The translations under genes were made by a program, and so were the position numbers. From Osmia lignaria lignaria (Eukaryota > Arthropoda > Insecta > Hymenoptera > Megachilidae): a stretch of DNA of 64,000 nt. Below, piece after piece: positions 37,888-49,425 of this stretch. The notes below the pieces were generated by a model, which was not told the origin of the DNA, ran no database searches, and was given only the letters and a program-made list of their open reading frames with translations. Every line of letters starts with the position of its first letter. Within the stretch, counting starts at the first letter, position 1. The stretch lies in the NCBI RefSeq assembly GCF_051020975.1, contig NC_135040.1:10053501-10117500 (forward strand). Direction: 5' to 3'.

Positions 37888-37989
37888 ATGGATATCCTGC
37901 CGAGCGGGAACATATTTAGGGAGTTGCAAGACATACACGACACCGGATACTTTTCGGCCCAGCCGTCGCTCGAGGATCATTGGCAACAG
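37888..37989 (+). CDS. luna: luna / KLF6-KLF7-type Kruppel-like factor, first coding exon (partial)
   Basis: This exon encodes the first 34 residues of a nuclear C2H2 zinc-finger transcription factor of the KLF6/KLF7 group, which binds GC-rich/CACCC promoter sites. Visible: ATG in strong context (A at -3, G at +4), MDILPSGNIFRELQ..., HDTGYFSAQPSLED and HWQQ. The segment lines up without gaps with the start of vertebrate KLF6/KLF7, which have MDVL...IF-ELQ, H-TGYFSALPSLE and WQQ; this module is acidic and part of the activation region. The exon ends after codon 34 (phase 0) at CAG|GTAAGC. From family knowledge I expect the next exon to continue with a serine-rich activator and, at the C terminus, three C2H2 fingers. 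None is in the window, so the remaining exons lie beyond 64000. An in-frame stop at 37726 and the absence of another in-frame ATG fix the start. Confidence 0.93.
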
Positions 37990-38163
37990 GTAAGCGAATT
38001 CATCTACTTTCTAGCAAGCTTTCGCAACCGTCTTCACACGATTATGTATTTACATTTCTTTCGAACATGTCAACATATACAATGCTAGAAATTAAGCCGC
38101 GCTAACGGAGAAGTTCAAGTACCGGCCGTGAATTTTGAACGCGTAAAGGCGCTCGTAACCTCG

Positions 38164-38175
38164 ACCGCCATATTT
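38164..38175 (-). promoter_or_regulatory. YY1/Pho-type site AAATATGGCGGT, second copy
   Basis: This is identical over 12 bases to the site at 35255-35266. It lies 175 bp inside intron 1. About 500 bp further on is TGATGGCGCCATCA (38677-38690), which contains an ATGGC core on each strand. Clustered Pho cores near a promoter with GA runs are reminiscent of Polycomb response elements in flies, but that reading is speculative here. Confidence 0.35.
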
Positions 38176-38676
38176 GAATTTCTAACGGTCAACGTAGTAA
38201 CGCCGCGTCGTCGCGTCGTTGTCCATCGAGTTCACTGACGCGTAATCAACCAAATTATTTGCTCGCTCGCGCGTAAATTTCATAAAACGGCCAAGATTAT
38301 TTACAAATACGGTATCGAGTTAACATTGTTGTTGTCGTATCGGATATTTTCGTACGCTCCGAATTAGCGGGCAACGGTAGTGGATCGTGTACATACATGT
38401 AGTTTAACCGGTGGATTTTTTGGCCGGACTCCGTTTAAATCGATTATCGATATGCGACGGGCTATTATGACGGGACGACCTTGAGCCACGGTATTAGATC
38501 GGTGTGTACGTTCAGTGACGCGGCCAAGCGTACTATAGACGGCGCGTCCTGTTTGTTTACGAGTGTGCAATGACCTTCCAGTGGCCGGGGAAGGCAAGAG
38601 GGGCGCGTACTTGTTCCCCATTCAATATCTCAGTCGGAGTACAACAGTTTCCTCGGTTCATTTAAAATACTACGAA

Positions 38677-38690
38677 TGATGGCGCCATCA
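38677..38690. promoter_or_regulatory. Perfect palindrome TGATGGCGCCATCA
   Basis: This 14 bp self-complementary site has ATGGC on both strands, the core read by YY1/Pho, around a GGCGCC centre. It is located 700 bp downstream of the first donor site. Similar ATGGCGCC words occur near 20430 and 46255. Binding is inferred only from the motif. Confidence 0.3.
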
Positions 38691-38845
38691 GACTATCCGC
38701 CTCTTTCCTTTTAAACCTTCAGGGACGATAAACCCGTATACATACCAATCCGGAGAAAATCATCACGGTACACGTGCGCGTTTGGAAAACACTTCCTTAC
38801 GATCTTACGGCACAAATAAAACATACCAAAATTTAGATTTATGTG

Positions 38846-39402
38846 TTAACCACTTAACTGCGGAGTTTAGTTTTAAAAACTCCTCGTGGTATACGGAATT
38901 AAAATCAAGCAAAGACGTGTATAGACGTCGACCGCAGGATAAATGCTCCTATTATAAATTGTACAAAAAAAGTCATGTAAAAGGAGGAAGGGTTACATTT
39001 TTATTCGATACAAAATTAACAGTACATTGTTGAAAAGGTTGTTATTATTAAAAATTTTAAAATTGTCAAAAAATAATAAAATTCATATAAAATTATGAAT
39101 AAAATTAAAGTACACAAATAAATTCGGAGAATAGTAGATGCATTGGAGAAAATAATTACCTCATTGTCAGTTTGTAAAAAATAATACATTGTATGGGGAA
39201 TGCCCGATATATCACAGAGAATAATCAATTTTTTTTTTTTTATAAAATACATTGTTGCAGTTCTATTGGTAATACATATAAAGGAAACATACCACCAAAT
39301 GACATTTTTATTTCATCTTATTGAAATTTCGAGTTTTTATAATCAATGGTCATTTTTTATAGTAGAAAACGTGTATAAGGTCGAGCGCAATTAACTGGTT
39401 AA
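38846..39402. mobile_element. piggyBac-type non-autonomous element in luna intron 1
   Basis: TTAA at 38846-38849 is followed by CCACTTAACTGCGGAG. Reading inward on the - strand from TTAA at 39399-39402 gives CCAGTTAATTGCGCTC. Eleven of the first 13 bases of the arms agree. A subterminal foldback (GGAGTTT at 38862-38868, AAACTCC at 38877-38883) lies next to the left arm. The 549 bp between the TTAAs are strikingly AT-rich compared with the flanks, include a run of about 13 T near 39229-39241, and have no frame long enough for a transposase. TTAA target duplication points to the piggyBac superfamily. An orientation cannot be given without the parent element. Confidence 0.7.
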
Positions 39403-42400
39403 TGTTAATGTCAGATAGTTATAAAACGTATGATACAACTGGAAGAAAGGCGAATTCTCGTTTATTAGATAGCAGCGTGAAATGGATCGCGTAGTATTTC
39501 CTAGAATCTGGTATCGCAGTTATCTTGCTGTTTGCAAACATTATCTAGGTCAGGAATTTAACTGTTGATTATATTTAATGAATTCTGGTGTACGCTGTTG
39601 CTTAATCACCGCTAATTAGATGCGATAGCTATAAACGCGCAAAGTTGAGTTTCGTTTAACGGAGTCAGGAAATTCGTGATCGATGTACACGTACACACTC
39701 ATACACAGACACGTAGAATAGTGATTCAAAGGGTAATTAAGAAGAGACAGTTTCGATGAGCTCGAGAAAGTAAGCGAGTGTATCGTCAGATTTTATCGAG
39801 CGTTCGTGTAATACCTTTTAATCGTCGTTTCCTTTAATTACCGATGCCGTATCTGATCGTTGGGCTAGGAGGGAAATTTATGGCAAGGAAATCTCGGTTT
39901 GTCGTTTAGAACTCGATGTTTGACCCGCGCAACATTGTTGGGTCGGCTTTAGTTTGGCGCGCTGCCTAATTGAACGTCTCGAAGGGTTTCCCAGTGGAAA
40001 ACCGACCGCCACTTTAGTACTCGCTTTCTCCTCTTTCTCGTTAATTACCCGTACGATTCACTGTTTTTATTATCGGCCAAGAAATACGTCACTCTAGCCA
40101 GGCCAATGTCTATCCTTCCGTTTCATTGTCGATCGTGATTCTTCTGTTTGTTACACGATCGAACGATTCCCAGGTTGGCTCCGGTACGTATGTAGAGATA
40201 ATAACTAGCTTTTTGGGATAACATTTCGCAAGTTAACACGTTGATGTACACGGACAGCGTCATCCGATCGTTGAACATATGGTTCGGTCACATCGACAAC
40301 GCGACAGCGTTACTCGCGAGACCGATAATGCGATTCGACAGGTGCTCTCTGTCGTATATTCTTGTATTCCGAACTTTACACGAGCCCGTTTCGCCGGCAA
40401 TTATCCTCGCTGCCGACGAAATGACCGGTCGATGCAGCGGGCCGTCGAAACCGATGTAACTCGGCCGATTTTCAGCCGTGAAAAACGAGCGAAGAGTTTC
40501 CTCGGTTTAAACGTGCGCGAGCATTCGATCGCGTGACCGTTCGTCAAACTGGAAACCTTGCTTGAAAACTTTACGACTTGTTGATTTGGAGTTCGCTGAC
40601 GCGGTTCGTTCGAACGCTGCTCCGTTAATTATCAATTGTTATGACAAACTTGTTGCGGGTTCGTGTAGAAAGGTAAATTAGACGGGAACGCGAGACGGTG
40701 TTTTTTCAGCAGGAAAAATATAATTATGAATTGAAAGATGGTATAGGTCGTTTCGCAATGCTTGGATTCTTTAAACGGCAATTCCTGGAATGCCATCTAT
40801 TAATGCAACTAATTACGATAATTGCCAAGACCACACCGAGTCTGCAAAAAAAAAGCGAGGATAAAAATAAACGGGTGTAAAGTGTCGGACGACCTTGCTG
40901 AAGTTTCCTTTCATCTAACACCTGATGCAATTACTGAAATACATCCTACGTATCGAATAGCGATGAATTATTCATTCTTGATACGCTAAGCGGATCCAAA
41001 GGTCTGTAATATGCAAGTTACCGTACTGACCGTCTTCTTGCTAATTGTAGTATAGGAAATATCTTCTTTTTTGTGGAAAACAATTCAACCATCAATTGCT
41101 AAATATATTTTTTTTGCTAGAACCATCCTGTTTGCTCGAATAATACGCGAGAAACGATACCATTGTGCTCGAATTGTTCGCGAAATTGTTGATGAAATTT
41201 TTTACTTCAATCGACCGAGTTCGCTTGTAATATTCACGATTGAATTTTGCTCTCGATAGATTGTATGCATGATTCGGCGAATAAAATGTTGCGTTCGCTT
41301 TTATCTTTCTATTTAGCCGGCATAAAACGATCAGAATGACGAGTCGTAACATCCGATCGACGCGAGGTTCGAAATTTTTCGCGTTTCAATCTCTGTTTAC
41401 CGGTTGGTACGCAAAATTGCCGATACTACAAAATATGCGGTATATGTACAGGACGTTTTACAATTGTTCGCGTGAAAGTTTCGACTGCGAGGGTGATTGC
41501 CCGCGAAACTTTAGCGCGAATGAATCATACGCTCGTGACAGTCGCATCGTCCCTATTTTTGTATTCTTCTTAGACACCAATCGCCGATTCCACTTCGTAT
41601 TACGACAGATTCGCGATATTTTATGGCGTGTGTATCGGTACATGTACGTTTCACAATCCCCGTCCTGTCGTCGCTCGGATTGGCGACAACAAACTCTATC
41701 TCCCTCTTCCTCACAGTTGCATTCGCTTATCTATCGAGAATTTCGTGAGAGTTTCTTTTGCACGACTTTCACCCAACCGTGTATTGCTTCCCTCTTCGAA
41801 TTTTACAGACGAGCTCATAAATAACCGAGCGATCGAGCCTGGATACACGCGAGAGATTGAAAATTCGCGTTCGGTTCGTCTACCCTTTGTTGCGCCGTGT
41901 TTTGCATCCAGTACGTAAGAATTGGTGCGACGAATCGAATCGAGGGTAACGATTGTTGAAATTTTAAGATAGTTCAACATTGAATACCGTGGAAATATTA
42001 TCTTTTCACATTTTCGAATTTCTATAAATTTTTAATAACTTGAAACCCGATTTCTACAATAAAGTTGACAGTATCGTTGAATCCACGGAGCCGGGGAAAC
42101 GCCAGTGTATATTTATTCGAAGCTTATCTCGGAAACAAAATTCGAAAATCCCGCGAGCTCGATATGTATGTACACAATTCTTTTTTCTTTTAATAAAAAA
42201 CGGGAAAAATCCCCGGATGTAACAAAACGATAGGAGGGGTTGGTTACACGGTGCGAGCGTATATTTTTGAAAATGTATTTCGTACTGATCGAATACGAGG
42301 GGAGATGTTCTCGCGCGTACATACACGTCCGCGATTTGCATACATTGCCGTGGTGGATAGAGAGAAGAGAGGAAAAATCTCTGGGAGGCTTTAAAATGGC

Positions 42401-45400
42401 ACACGACACCGGTGACTTGACCGAGTGCCGGTGTGTGTACCGATCCTTTCCTCTGCCACTGTCTCCGCTGTTCCGTTTCTCTTGTGTTGGCATTGGAATA
42501 AGAATATCCGGACGCACAAAGGCGTTTTGGGTGAATGGGCCTGACGTAACTCTTTTGTCTAGAACACGGGACCGTTGGTACGCGACTATGTCCCGTTCGT
42601 ATTTCCAGCTTCCAGCACCCCGGTTTTTCCAAGCCCCGTACCCCTCGGTCGCCTCTGGGCCACCGATGCGCGCAATGGGACGAGAAACAATGGTTTCCCG
42701 GTACAATGGCTCGCAATGTGAGTGATGCGAAAGATGCCATTGTAGCCGTGGCTACGGAACGTGGCATTGTTAACCTTCGATGGCACAACCTCTTTCTCTA
42801 GCTAGTCTACCTGCTGCTGCCTGCGTTTTCTTCGAACCCGTTTGCCGTACTATCGTGATCTTTGCTATCTTTCTTTCTTAATATCCATCCGCATCGATCA
42901 GCTGATCGTGTCAAGTTTGCCGGGTCTGTTCGCAACGCATGGGAAGTATCGATGCGTCCCGTGAAAACCTCGAGCGCAGGATGTTCTCGCGGTCGTTACG
43001 GTACAATCGCGTTTATCCCTCGTTCCCGGTTCCGTTCCAAGGGGTCCGTGGCGCGAACACGGCTCGTTTCGAATACACAGCCTCGGGAACGCGTGGTTTA
43101 TTTCTGAGTTTCGCCTCGGCGCGTTCACTACGATGGCATGCCGAGCCGAGCCGAGCCGAGACGAGACGGGGCGCGCGTGCCAAAACGAACACGCTTGCTT
43201 TTATGCGGCCGTATCGCGGTACCGTTTCCGTTGCGAATCGCGTTACGCGCCGATGAGAAAAATCGATATCGTTTGGGAACGATTATCAATTCGGTCAGGT
43301 TGCTGGGGATAATTTTATCGCGGGTCAGACCGAGGTTAATCGAACTGATCTACCTGTACAACTTATTACCGGCTTGCAACGGCGAAGTAGATGCGTTCCA
43401 CGATATCCGGCGTAACCGCGAGAAGGGCGGGACAGGAGGTAACGGGAGAGAGATTTGTTCGCGTTTAATCTGGCGATCCGGGTTGCGCCCAGGTCACCGG
43501 CAGACTGCTGGAAACCGGAAATGCGGGAAGGGAAGGTAATAGTGGCGCGCGAGTTCGTTTGTAGAGAGTCGATCGCAACGGGAGAAAGAGATGAGAGAAA
43601 CGCTTGGGAAAGCCGACAGAAAAACGCGATACAACCGATCAAACCGGTCGGTATATACACGGTACGTAGCGGAGCTAGACGTCTTGGAAGGACGTTGGCC
43701 GCACCTCGGAAACCTACGCTTGCCGTTTCTCATCGAGATGCGTGCCTTTGCGTAACCCAATCAATGTCCCTCCTCCTATTCTCGAAACAATTTTTCAATG
43801 AACGAACTTGCCACTGAATCGCTCGATCGACATACACTGATTTGTAACCATTTTTATTTGGACTGTGCATGTGTTTCGCGCGTTCTTCCAACCGATTGCC
43901 TCCGGTTATCGTAATTCACTGATCTGTATTGAAGTTCCATTTTTGCTGAGTGTAGATAACACTAAGATTCTCTATCTCGTTTTTGTCTGTGAGTGATCTT
44001 CGAATAATTACCTTATCTCAAATCATCGACTCGTTTACTCCAGAAAGCTTCAAATTCTTCAATTAAAATCCTTTATCGCGTGTTTGTCATAGGAATAGAT
44101 TAAAGAAATTTCTCCGCGTTCTATTATTTATTGTATCAGCGGGACGATAGAAAACGGAGAACCATGTGTGGGAAACGAATCCACGTACTCCGTTAATAAT
44201 TGACCATTTTGTCGAAGACACAATCGGTAGAGGAAAATTTGCGTAGATAGTCACGCTCGAATTAACGCGCTTTTGCGCGAACCGTTGCTTGTATCGAGCT
44301 GCTGCTAGCAAAGCGAACAGAGAGGGCGGTAGAACAGGGGATACAAAACCAAAGAGAGAAACAAAGGACCGATAAAAACAAATTGGTCTTCCTCTACTCG
44401 TCCCCTTTTATCCGTCATTCGGTCGGTCGATTTGATCGGTCGGACAAATTTTGTGGCCGTTTTGTTCGACGTACGCTCGTGTTGCGGCCAAAAGAAATAT
44501 AATCTTATTAAAATTTATCGGACGTCCAAACGCGCGGAACGTTCGATATCGAACCAGTTGCGAAAAATCGTTCTCTCCTCGTTTTGATTACGTTTACTCT
44601 GCAAATTATTCTCATACTTTTCGAAACGATGATAAATTATCGTGCTTCAAATTACGCCGATCGTGCAAGGTCCCGTCTCGATAATAAGTACGATACGTAA
44701 CATATTGTATGTTTGTGTCACGTATTCGAGCATCGTGTAGTTTCCTTTAATTATTTACAGTTACCGAGATACCCGATTGCCGTATAACGCGATCGCTATA
44801 ACGGTGCGAGCAACGAGTAAGTGCGATTTACTGTTTTGATCAATTAAGGTTAGTCGGTGGAGGTGGTGATTAGATAAGATAGCGAATCAACTACACCGAT
44901 TACTTGTACTTTTCACGTTTATATTTTTCCATCGTTATATCGCGACCATAATCCGTGATGTTTCCTTTTATCCTTCCTTTTTTTTCTCAATCATTTTTTC
45001 TCGAGTGGTCGCCGAGAGATTTGTACAAAGTTATTTTCGCGCAACGATTGTCCTAGAAAATGTTTGTCCCCCTTCGTAATCGATAACAGCGTTTCGCTCG
45101 TTTTACAATTTATTTGACAGTTTATTTCGGTGCTCACTTCCTCGTTTCAGCTCGTTTAAAAGGTGTTGAAAATAAACACGCGTACGTTTATCAGCTGACA
45201 AAACGATTTCGTAATCGGTACACGATAATTTTAAGACACTTACGCGAACCATCTCGGAGGTGATAAAACTTTTAGACAAGAACCTTTAGGAGACGTCGCG
45301 AAATAATTACCTCGGACGGCTCGTAAAACGAATCTAGGCTGATGTAATTGTTTCTGAAAACGTCCCGATCCTCGTTCGTCCTTACCTCGAAGGTCTTGCA

Positions 45401-47414
45401 ACGTGTAAATATTGTAATTCCACAGTACGGGTTTCGCGTATACCACGCCGAGGATTAAGACACGCGTCCTAAATAAAAAAGAACCAGGTTTCGCATTGTA
45501 AGTAAACGCTATTAGAATAACTCTGCTAGTTGATTAGCTGTTGGCTGTAAATTAAGCGAGAAAACGAGACAAGTTCGACGACGAGTAGGCTTAGACGCGT
45601 AGCTGATATTTAGAGAAGAACGTTCAATCTTTTTTAGAGCCAACATCGACCAAGCAAATTTTTGCAATCATCTACATATTATACATTTCCACTCGGAAAA
45701 GTCTTCAAGTTTTTCGGGTATCCCTTATTTAGCCGACGACGGTTAAACGGTAAGAACATAAAGGGCCGTTTAATTTTCGAGGATTGTGTACAATTTCTTG
45801 TTTACCGTGTTACCCCACGTTAATTCTTGCTAGCCGGGAATGTAACAGATGGTGTTTTCTAAGGGCCACTTTGTCAGAGTGACGGACAAAGCTCGACTTT
45901 TGAACCTCCCCATGGGAGTAGGGAATGTTACAAGTTAAATATTTACCATTTGTATGCAGGCGACGGGATTATAGGATCAGAAATTTCGAATACGACGAGA
46001 GGTGACGCCAGACCCGTCCAGCCTTTCTCCCACGAATGAAATTCCTGCATAAAAGAACACCCTGGTGTATTTGTTGAACGATATTACGCAATTGCTTCAA
46101 CGACGAAACAACGGTGTTTTCGAACACATGCTTTCTCTCGCGGTACAGAGTAATGTTCAACTTCGAAACATGTCAGATGGTCTTTGTTTGTTTACAGGAC
46201 GACACGGTAAAGTTATTCTTAGAGCTCGGAGAACAGCGACTAGTCTAACTTTAGAGTGGCGCCATTAGGCCGCGTTTCTAAACGCGTCGTTTAGCATTTC
46301 CTACTGGAAAAAATTCAAATAATCCGCTAATAACATTCCATGCTTTTTCAGTAATTATTCTCGCGATGATTCAGCGACACTTTTTCTTTCTTCAAGTAAT
46401 TTCCTCGAGTATTAAAGAGTCAGGATGGCTAATTGGATATCTGGTCCGGCTGATAAATGGAAGACGAGCGTGTTTTAAATTCGGCTTTAAGCAGGAACAC
46501 CTGCGCTTTGGCCAGACCTCTTTTCCGATTAGACTTGAAGTTTCGACGAGGCTCTAGCTTTTGGTAACCGTCACTAATTTTAGTCTCGTACGTCGATTCG
46601 GTGGAAATAAATGGATCCGCTTAATAAACTCGAAAGGAATGTGCCTTTCCCTCGGTTCGACCTGATGCTTGCTTCTAATTCGTGGACGACACGAATTCAC
46701 GATAAATTCGGCGTCGAGAATCGATTTCAACAGACCCTGCCGATAACTTGGGATCGGGCGAAAATATAAATAGGAAAATGCCGAGCTCGGGAAATTCGCA
46801 ATACCGTGCCGGATTGATTGATGGACCGTGATACGTGTAACCGTGCTATGATTGATAGACTCGTCTACGCGACTAGTACGTTTACTTCGAATTTTTATGA
46901 TTCATCGATAAGCAGCTTCCAGGTGTACCGTGGTTCGATCAATGAAGCCGTTTAATTTGTACCGAATGACTCAGCATCGAATTGATTACCTTCGAACACC
47001 GTTTACATACCTGACACTAAATTTCTTCGATCGTACGATTAACCGTATAAAAATTTTATTATTCACTCTTCAATATGTACATCCGCGCTCCCGCCACTCA
47101 CTCGATAGAACATTCATAGAGTCCTGGAAAACTCCGCTTCGTTACCTAACTTGATTCAACGTATATAATTATAAAAAAGTATCATGAATATTGATGCTCG
47201 ATACTTCGATCCTCGAGGAACTTTCGCTCGGCTGTTGGGATTAAAATCTTCCTCACTCTCTTTTCCCTCTGTTCTTTTATTTCTCGCTGAATTTTCTCTT
47301 CGATTTCTGCTCTTCTGCCTCTTATCTCAGTTTCATCTGGCCCTTGTCCCGGCGGGTTCGACGGTTAAGCGGATCCGTACCGACATTTGCATCGATGCTA
47401 GTCGCGAAATTTTG
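39403..47414 (+). other. Intron 1 stretch, no exon seen
   Basis: Frames of up to 244 codons (42054-42788, minus) coincide with long frames in other registers and on the + strand (42240-42725), so they reflect a stop-poor GC-rich patch. A (CCGAG)4 run lies at 43141-43160. A short hairpin (CTTTGTC 45869-45875 with GACAAAG 45885-45891) is present. A GTGGCGCCATTA word lies near 46255. I recognise no exon, RNA gene or element. Confidence 0.45.
43141..43160. repeat. (CCGAG)4 short tandem repeat
   Basis: Four exact CCGAG units are followed by degenerate ACGAG and ACGGG units. It is a small GC-rich microsatellite inside the intron and is not coding. Confidence 0.8.
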
Positions 47415-47450
47415 TCCTCGTCGATCGACGGTTAAGAGGATCGACGAGGA
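47415..47450. other. Perfect 12 bp hairpin with 12-base loop
   Basis: TCCTCGTCGATC (47415-47426) is the exact reverse complement of GATCGACGAGGA (47439-47450), with the loop GACGGTTAAGAG between. Weaker pairing continues outward (GCGAAATTTT with AAATTCGGTCG). The loop word CGACGGTTAAG also occurs 60 bases upstream, near 47359. Alternatives are a structured RNA within the luna transcript, a small-RNA precursor of unusual type, or a relic of a foldback element. Confidence 0.5.
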
Positions 47451-48886
47451 AATTCGGTCGCCAAAGGACAAACAACCGAGGAGAATAGGTGGATGACTGG
47501 ATAGTTAGACTCGTCTTAAGCTGTACAGAACGAAACGGCGCGCGGCGTTCTCACGGCCGGAAGCGAAACGATAAGTTGTCTGTTCGTTCAGCCAGCCAGC
47601 CATGCCGTTAACAACTTGCAGACACGCGTTAATGGGTTTCAGTTCTGTAAATACATTAAGGTTGCTCGTCGTTACAATCACGTGACCCGCGAATTTGTTC
47701 GCCGTTGTCATCGCGAAGCATTAATGATCAGTCGAAAATGTCAACAATCCAGAATTTAAACGAAGAGTAAGGATAGTGAAAACGTTGATTTGCCCAAGCA
47801 AAGATATGGCAGTCGTGCCATGAAATCTGTTTCAGGGGAGTAGGAAAAAAATTCTAAATTTTTGGGAGAACATCTGGCAGCGATAGAATGGGCTGGCGCT
47901 ACTTTTTTAGCTGTTCGCGACGTGAAAAATCGTCGAAAAGAATATGCCTGCTGTAGTACATATTTCAAGCTTGTCTAAATATCCGCGGGAACGTTCTATT
48001 CCCTTTGTTCGGTTTGAATCGAGCGACGAAATAAAAATTATTATTATCTATACTTGAAATATAACCTTGGAACGGAATTGCCCCGTTAAATCAGAAGAAA
48101 CAGGTAGCATGTAACGCGTTACGCGGAGTCGGCTCGTAAACAGGATTCGTTTTACTCGCGGGACTTGAGACAAGGGAAAGAAAAACTCGATACGACCGAT
48201 CGGTTTCATATCTGATACTCGAATTTCCCGTGTTGTCCACGTAATCGTTACCGATCGCCCCGGCTTCCTTTCGCATGAGCGCCACTGAATGATTCTCGAG
48301 TCGATCGGCTGGCGTTGTAACGGAGCATCATTGATGTTAATGAGCTAGATTGGAAAGCTGTCCTGCGTTTGAAAGTTATTGAGCTCGAAACGATCGGGTA
48401 CTCGAGCGAGCTGGTTCTCGGTGCGACGAAGAAACCACGGATGCACGCGTGCACCCTGTACCTGGACAAGCTCGTACGCACACGCTTCGAGGAAGCGTAA
48501 TTTCATGAATGAAATCTGAATAAATCAACGTACCGTGTTATTACCAGGATAGAGCGAGCCAGATAAATCCTGCTAATAAACAATGACGCCAGTCTCGACA
48601 ACTATCACGTTGGATTCACGACTCTTTCTTTTTTTTTTTTCTTCAACGACGCCAACGTGCTCTTTCTATCGAGACGATATCTTTACTGCTAGCCACGTTT
48701 ATCGCTAAGAAAACGCATTCGCTGGTTACACGATTCGCCAACGATAAGTCAACACGATGGATAACGTGGTCGAGAGGTGTACAAGCGATAACGAATCGTT
48801 CTTTCTCGACTTTTTTTCATCGATTAACTTCACTATTCGATCGTCATTGCAAGCTACAGTTTCGAACGATTCTTGTTACTTCTAGT
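47451..48886 (+). other. Intron 1 stretch, nothing notable
   Basis: Only short frames of at most about 77 codons and ordinary mixed-composition DNA are present. A T run occurs near 48628-48640. Confidence 0.4.
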
Positions 48887-49425
48887 TTGAGAATCGCTAG
48901 CACACACGCTCGGTACAAATAAGATATATGCCCGGAACGTTATCAGAACTGGTCCTGTCGCTGTACAATTCAATTGAACGCGATGTCCTGGAACGATCTT
49001 GCGGTCACTCTTGATGCACGATCTCTTGAACGATTAGTTTCGTGATTCAATTGTCATGCCACGTTCAATATTCAGTTCATCGAAGGTCTCACGATTGTCA
49101 TGTACAATTATATTTTGTGTGAACGATCAATGTTATAGATAGTTAAATTTTCCCACGGATAAATAATTATTCTATAATTTTAAATGAAATTTATACTCGA
49201 AATTACAGGTTAAATTAAACACCTAGTTCAGGCAACGGAAGGTTGATAGCAACATTGTGCAAGGTTATCTGTGCTGGAGGGCACATCAGTCCTTCCACCT
49301 CATGATCTGAGAATCACTGATAAACGCGTACTCGACCGATACAAATAAGATATTTGCTCAAAGCATTATTGGAGCGACTCCTGTCGCTGTAGAATTCCAT
49401 GGAGCAAGATGTCCTGGAACGATCC
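48887..49425. repeat. Diverged direct duplication (copies 48887-49000 and 49307-49425)
   Basis: Three blocks recur in the same order about 420 bp apart: TACAAATAAGATAT (14 bases), TCCTGTCGCTGTA (13) and GATGTCCTGGAACGATC (17), with (T/C)TGAGAATC at the left edge. The sequence between conserved blocks has diverged, with small indels, so the duplication is old. The intervening AT-rich sequence contains further short echoes (ATTGTCATG twice near 49050 and 49095). It could be a segmental duplication, two copies of an unrecognised repeat family, or a duplicated regulatory element whose blocks are constrained. Confidence 0.7.

Noticed and set aside
37732..38088. 118-codon frame spanning the luna exon
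   Set aside because: It starts at GTG, not ATG, and runs through a consensus donor site into intron. Only 37888-37989 is the coding exon.
42054..42788. Longest open frame in the window (244 codons, minus strand)
   Set aside because: Long frames are open at the same place in another minus-strand register and on the + strand, composition is CpG-rich and stop-poor, and no domain or splice structure is recognisable.
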